Source: UJ101 sp965262705 (lineage in GTDB: Bacteria > Bacteroidota > Bacteroidia > Flavobacteriales > UJ101). Taken from it: a stretch of 64,000 bases of DNA. The notes beneath the pieces were generated by a model. It searched no databases. It saw only the letters and a list, made by a program, of their open reading frames with translations, and was not told the origin of the DNA. The translations under genes and the position numbers were made by a program. Positions 60,413 to 64,000 of the stretch are shown here, piece by piece; positions within the stretch are counted from its first letter, which is position 1, and each line of letters starts with the position of its first letter. Location: positions 868,001 through 932,000 of the forward strand of contig OZ253556.1 of NCBI GenBank assembly GCA_965262705.1. Direction: 5' to 3'.

Positions 60413-60934
60413 TTATTTATTATTTTTTAGTTCTTTAATTACCAAATCGCTTAAATCATATTTTGGATTGGAGTAAATCATAATAAGACTGCCTGACTTG
60501 TCTAACACAATTCCAATCCCTCTTTTTTTTGCTATTTTATTAATTGCATTCCATACCTGGTCTTGTATCGGGCGGACTAATGACTGCCGGGTGCGAATTA
60601 TATCGCCGTTTACTCCAAATCTTTTTACGCTAATTTCTCTTAATTTCTCTTTACGTTCTTCTATTTCTTTTTCCCTCTGCTTGATTTGATCTTTAGTCAA
60701 TAACACTTTTTCATTTTCAAAGGTTATTTCCATCTGTGTAATTTTATCTTCTTCAGTATTTATCTCTTTTTTCCATTTCTCTACCGTTGTTTCTATCTGC
60801 TTTTTAGCTTGCTTATATTGAGGCATTTGCTTTAGAATGTATTGTGTATCTACATAATAAACCTTTTGCGAAAAACTAAATGAGCATCCTGCAACGATTG
60901 ACAAAAATACAAAAATTATTTTCTTTTTAACCAT
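60413..60934 (-). CDS. OmpH/Skp-family chaperone, paralogue
   Basis: 173 residues with the same coiled-coil layout (KVYYVDTQYILKQMPQYKQAKKQIE... to GIGIVLDKSGSLIMIYSNPKYDLSDLV). The N-terminus contains IVAGC, a passable lipobox, so it might be lipid-anchored; the alternative is cleavage after SFSQ. It starts 35 bp after bamA and is part of the bamA-ompH-ompH operon. Confidence 0.9.
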   Translation of the reverse strand: MVKKKIIFVFLSIVAGCSFSFSQKVYYVDTQYILKQMPQYKQAKKQIETTVEKWKKEINTEEDKITQMEITFENEKVLLTKDQIKQREKEIEERKEKLREISVKRFGVNGDIIRTRQSLVRPIQDQVWNAINKIAKKRGIGIVLDKSGSLIMIYSNPKYDLSDLVIKELKNNK

Positions 60935-60969
60935 TATGATAAATATATTATACGAAAGAGTAAAATTTT

Positions 60970-63513
60970 TTAAGGTTGTTGCCCCAAGATAAAATGCGTT
61001 TGAAATCCTGAATTTTTATTTTGCCCCGGGTAAGGGTCTAATCCATAAGCGAAATCAATTCCAAGCAGTCCAAACATTGGCATAAAAATTCGAACGCCTA
61101 TACCAATAGAACGTTTTAATTCAAAAGGTTGAAAATCTGATGTATTTGCCCATACATTTCCTGCCTCAAAAAAACCGTTTAAATATATTTTAGCTGTTTG
61201 ACTCATCGTAATAGGATAGCGAAGTTCTGAAATAAATTTATCATAAATAACTCCCCCGCCAATGGGCGTTAAATCATTTGAAGAACCCCCGTTATTAGAC
61301 GGGTCTTCATATCCTCTTAGCCCTACTAACTCTCTTCCGTCAAAATTGTTGCCAAACATTCCAGTTCCTCCAAGATAGAACCTTTCAAATTGTGATAGGC
61401 CTAATTTTTTATTGTAGGCACTTAACAAACCAAATTCGCCTACAAGTCTTAACACTAATTTTCCCGCAATTTCACGATAGAAATCTGTCTTAAATTTTAT
61501 TTTGTAATACTCTAACCATTTATATTTTCGGGCTTGTTCCTGTCCTTCAATATAATTATTAGCATCCTCAGAATAAGGAGTGCGAGGAAACTGTATCCTG
61601 CGAATCTTCCTATCCTCTTCTTCAGATAGTTTATAAAAGTCATTCTTTTTAAATACGGAAAAAGGAGGCGTGAAACTTACTGAGAGATTTATATTAGAGC
61701 CACTGGTTGGAAATATAGGATCCGGTCCGGCTGAATAACGTCCAAAACTGATATTATAATTAATATTATTGGAAGATCCTTCGGTGAATTTAAAAATACT
61801 TCCTAAGTCATAATTGTTTAAATCATAACGTCTATAACCAATGGAGTGAGATAGTCTAAAATAATTGTCGGGCCAGTTTAAGGTATGGTCTAAACCAATG
61901 CTTGCACCTGTGATTTTAACGTCTCCATCTGTAATGCTGTTTTTATAAATAGAGTGGTATATACTGGTGGTTAATCCGGTAGGCCTTTTACCGAAAATCC
62001 AAGGCTCGGTAAATGAAATACTATATTGTTGATAATTCCTTCCGGCGCTGGCATTTATTGAAATCCGTTGGCCATCTCCTTGTGGAAAAGGTCTCCATGC
62101 TTTTTTATTGAAAACATTTCGTATGGAAAAATTATTTAATGTCAATCCTAAGGTCCCGATAAATCGACCCGCCCCGTAGCCTCCTTGTAATTGCATAGTA
62201 GAAGAGCTTTTTTCAACCAGCTTCCAGTTTACATCTACTGTATTGTCTCTCTGGTTGGGTTTCACATCGGGTTGAATTTTCTGCGCATCGAAATAACCGA
62301 GTTGCCCGAGTTTATAATATCCCTGCTTTAATCCTGACTTAGAAAACTTTTCTCCAGGCTTTGTAGATAAGTTACGAATCACTACACGATCATAAGTAGT
62401 GGTATTTCCTTCAAAAGTAATGTTTTTATAATACGCCTGCTCTCCTTCTTGAATTCTAACCTCCAGATCGATTGAATCGCCGACTACCTTAACCTCATAA
62501 GGTCTTATATTTGAGAAGATATAGCCTTCGTTATAGTATAAAGTTGCAATATCCCGTTCTTTTGGATCACCTGATACCTTATCCTGGAACCCTATAGCAT
62601 CATAAGGGTCTCCAGGAAGAAACCCTAATACCTTTTTTAACCCCTCTGTTGTAAATTTAGTATTCCCAACAAAATTAATATGACGAATATAATAACGTTT
62701 TCCTTCTGAAATATTTACTTTTATATCAACGGATTCATCATCATGCTTATATACAGAGTCTGAGGTAATGATGGCATCACGAAAACCGAAGGAACGGTAG
62801 TAATTGATTAGGTTTTTCTTATCTTTTTCATATTTTCCCACATTAAATTTATGACTTTGGAATATATTTAAGTTCTTTCGTTTTGTCTTTTTAAAGCCTT
62901 TCTTTCGAAGTTGGGCATCTCGAAATTCTTTATTGCCTTCAAAAATAATATTGTGTATTCTTATTCTATTATTCTTGTTTACTTTAATGGTTACATCCAC
63001 CTTATTAGCAGAATCAGGTTTAGATACAATGGTTTGCACTTTAGCATTTAGAAAGCCTTTATCTTTGTATTTTTTTTCTATTTTGCCTCGTGTAGCGTTT
63101 AATATATTTTCAGTAACATTTGTGCCTGGATTCAAATTATTTTCTTTGATAATATCTTCTATTTTACTTTTTTTTACCCCTTTTGTTTTTACCTTTTTTA
63201 AGGTAGGCAGCCCCTCTAACTGTAGCCTAAGGGTGAGTTCGTTTCCTTCTATTTTATCAATATAGACTTCTACATTATTAAAGAGTTTAGTTGCCATAAG
63301 ACGTTTTATGGCAAACGAAATTTCATTTCCCGGTATGGTAATCTCGCTTCCTATTTTAAGTTTTGTAAAATTAATAATTGATCCTTTTTTATATTTCGTA
63401 TATCCTGAAACCGCTACATCTTTTAAGATATAGGTTTTCCGTCCCTGTACCTGTTGTGCTCTTATCCATAAGGTAAAAAATATAAAAATAAGTACAGTAT
63501 TTTTTTTATTCAT
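60970..63513 (-). CDS. bamA: Outer-membrane protein assembly factor BamA
   Basis: 847 residues. A signal peptide runs to WIRAQ; five POTRA domains follow to about residue 430 (for example GVKKSKIEDIIKENNLNPG, IHNIIFEGNKEFRDAQLRKKGF, YIRHINFVGNTKFTTEGL, YYKNITFEGNTTTYDRVVIRNL). The Omp85 beta-barrel follows with SFTEPWIFGKRPTGLT and the conserved RGYE loop motif (ELVGLRGYEDPSN). It inserts barrel proteins into the outer membrane. Its place between uppS and two ompH genes is conserved in Flavobacteriia. Confidence 0.96.
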   Translation of the reverse strand: MNKKNTVLIFIFFTLWIRAQQVQGRKTYILKDVAVSGYTKYKKGSIINFTKLKIGSEITIPGNEISFAIKRLMATKLFNNVEVYIDKIEGNELTLRLQLEGLPTLKKVKTKGVKKSKIEDIIKENNLNPGTNVTENILNATRGKIEKKYKDKGFLNAKVQTIVSKPDSANKVDVTIKVNKNNRIRIHNIIFEGNKEFRDAQLRKKGFKKTKRKNLNIFQSHKFNVGKYEKDKKNLINYYRSFGFRDAIITSDSVYKHDDESVDIKVNISEGKRYYIRHINFVGNTKFTTEGLKKVLGFLPGDPYDAIGFQDKVSGDPKERDIATLYYNEGYIFSNIRPYEVKVVGDSIDLEVRIQEGEQAYYKNITFEGNTTTYDRVVIRNLSTKPGEKFSKSGLKQGYYKLGQLGYFDAQKIQPDVKPNQRDNTVDVNWKLVEKSSSTMQLQGGYGAGRFIGTLGLTLNNFSIRNVFNKKAWRPFPQGDGQRISINASAGRNYQQYSISFTEPWIFGKRPTGLTTSIYHSIYKNSITDGDVKITGASIGLDHTLNWPDNYFRLSHSIGYRRYDLNNYDLGSIFKFTEGSSNNINYNISFGRYSAGPDPIFPTSGSNINLSVSFTPPFSVFKKNDFYKLSEEEDRKIRRIQFPRTPYSEDANNYIEGQEQARKYKWLEYYKIKFKTDFYREIAGKLVLRLVGEFGLLSAYNKKLGLSQFERFYLGGTGMFGNNFDGRELVGLRGYEDPSNNGGSSNDLTPIGGGVIYDKFISELRYPITMSQTAKIYLNGFFEAGNVWANTSDFQPFELKRSIGIGVRIFMPMFGLLGIDFAYGLDPYPGQNKNSGFQTHFILGQQP

Positions 63514-63528
63514 GCTACTTTATATGGA

Positions 63529-64000
63529 TTATTCTTTAACTATTTGTGCGCTTATTTTGCCGTAGCGTCTTTCTCTTTGCTGATAGCTTAAAACGGCATG
63601 GTATAAGTCTTCTTTTTGAAAATCTGGCCATAATACCTTGGTAAAATAAAGCTCTGCATAAGCTATCTGCCATAATAAAAAGTTGCTTACCCTTTGTTCT
63701 CCGCTGGTTCTTATCAGTAAATCAACCATAGGCAAATCATAGGTATATAAATAGCGGGTTAAAGTTTTTTTGTCAATTTGTTCAATGGGTAAAGTTCCTT
63801 TTTTTACTGCTTCAGCTATTTTTTTTACGGCTCTTATAATTTCATCTTGCGCGCCATAGCTTAACGCTATCGTCAAAACCGCTTTTTGATTATTTTTTGT
63901 AAGGTTTGTCACCTTGTCTAAAGCTTCTTGCACTTTTTCTGGTAGTTTTTTTTTATTTCCGATAATTTTTAGTCGAATATTATTTTTCATAAATTTTGTT
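63529..64000 (-). CDS. uppS: Isoprenyl transferase (undecaprenyl diphosphate synthase), partial
   Basis: The C-terminal ~157 residues of a cis-prenyltransferase making the undecaprenyl carrier for wall and surface glycans. Visible motifs: LTIALSYGAQDEIIRAV, DLLIRTSGEQRVSNFLLWQIAYAELYF and LWPDFQKEDLYHAVLSYQQRERRYG. The reading frame stays open past the ATG at 63990 to the window edge (residues TKF before MKNNIR), so the gene starts outside. 15 bp precede bamA. Confidence 0.95.
   Translation of the reverse strand, partial: TKFMKNNIRLKIIGNKKKLPEKVQEALDKVTNLTKNNQKAVLTIALSYGAQDEIIRAVKKIAEAVKKGTLPIEQIDKKTLTRYLYTYDLPMVDLLIRTSGEQRVSNFLLWQIAYAELYFTKVLWPDFQKEDLYHAVLSYQQRERRYGKISAQIVKE

Overview
The window looks like chromosome of a low-GC Flavobacteriales bacterium (Bacteroidota). 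Several things point there. Promoters have the Bacteroidota -7 box TAnnTTTG. The type IX secretion/gliding genes porV and gldJ sit near cdd-pdhA-pdhC. DUF3078, DUF4136, DUF4292 and DUF4837 proteins, an HU-like protein and a bamA-ompH-ompH-murI run are also present. A host-adapted lineage such as Ichthyobacterium is possible, but the species cannot be fixed from this sequence.

Layout. 0.4-3.1 kb: a DtxR/MntR-type regulator and an NRAMP metal transporter fused to a universal stress domain. 3.3 kb: tRNA-Ser(GCT). 3.8-6.6 kb: polA. 6.8-7.7 kb: a decayed endonuclease/exonuclease/phosphatase gene. 8.0-11.3 kb: mfd. 11.6-17.7 kb: a decayed mobile region with a 46-bp tandem array, an IS5-type transposase pseudogene, an intact GH2 endo-beta-mannosidase-like gene and a dead IS3-family element. 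17.7-27.6 kb: DUF3078, isochorismatase-like hydrolase, clpC, rnhA, nadA, trkH-trkA and a DUF4136 lipoprotein. 27.9-31.5 kb: a secreted protein with six near-identical ~104-residue Ig/prealbumin-like repeats, and a small partner. 31.5-41.7 kb: nadB, porV, gldJ, menB, cdd, pdhA, pdhC. 41.9-43.6 kb: a DUF2971 gene, a 22-bp tandem array, an HU-like gene and a candidate structured RNA. 43.9-46.3 kb: lysA, an NlpC/P60 lipoprotein, tRNA-Glu, rpsT. 46.6-64 kb (all minus strand): an envelope block (DUF4837, LysM transglycosylase, tatA, EnvC-like, DUF4292, nucleotidyltransferase, dut, flippase, nfuA, murI, two ompH/skp, bamA, uppS). Two accessory cassettes interrupt this block: an HNH nuclease next to a possible methyltransferase stub, and an AAA ATPase plus a PD-(D/E)XK-like protein.

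Two signals stand out. (1) A short interspersed fold-back repeat, bounded by GAGACCGTTGCA / TGCAACGGTCTC and about 185 bp when complete, occurs roughly 27 times counting fragments. Most copies lie within about 25 bp after a stop codon. One copy encodes the C-terminus of RNase HI and two supply TGA stop codons. (2) The two-gene AAA ATPase/nuclease-like cassette at 56.0-57.9 kb has its own perfect -7 box and a 4-bp gene overlap. It resembles an OLD-type defence module whose nuclease is a separate protein.

How the genes work together: nadA and nadB make quinolinate for NAD. pdhA and pdhC are two subunits of pyruvate dehydrogenase. trkH/trkA form a potassium channel and its gate. bamA with the two OmpH chaperones serves outer-membrane assembly. 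murI, lysA and uppS feed peptidoglycan synthesis. porV and gldJ belong to type IX secretion and gliding.
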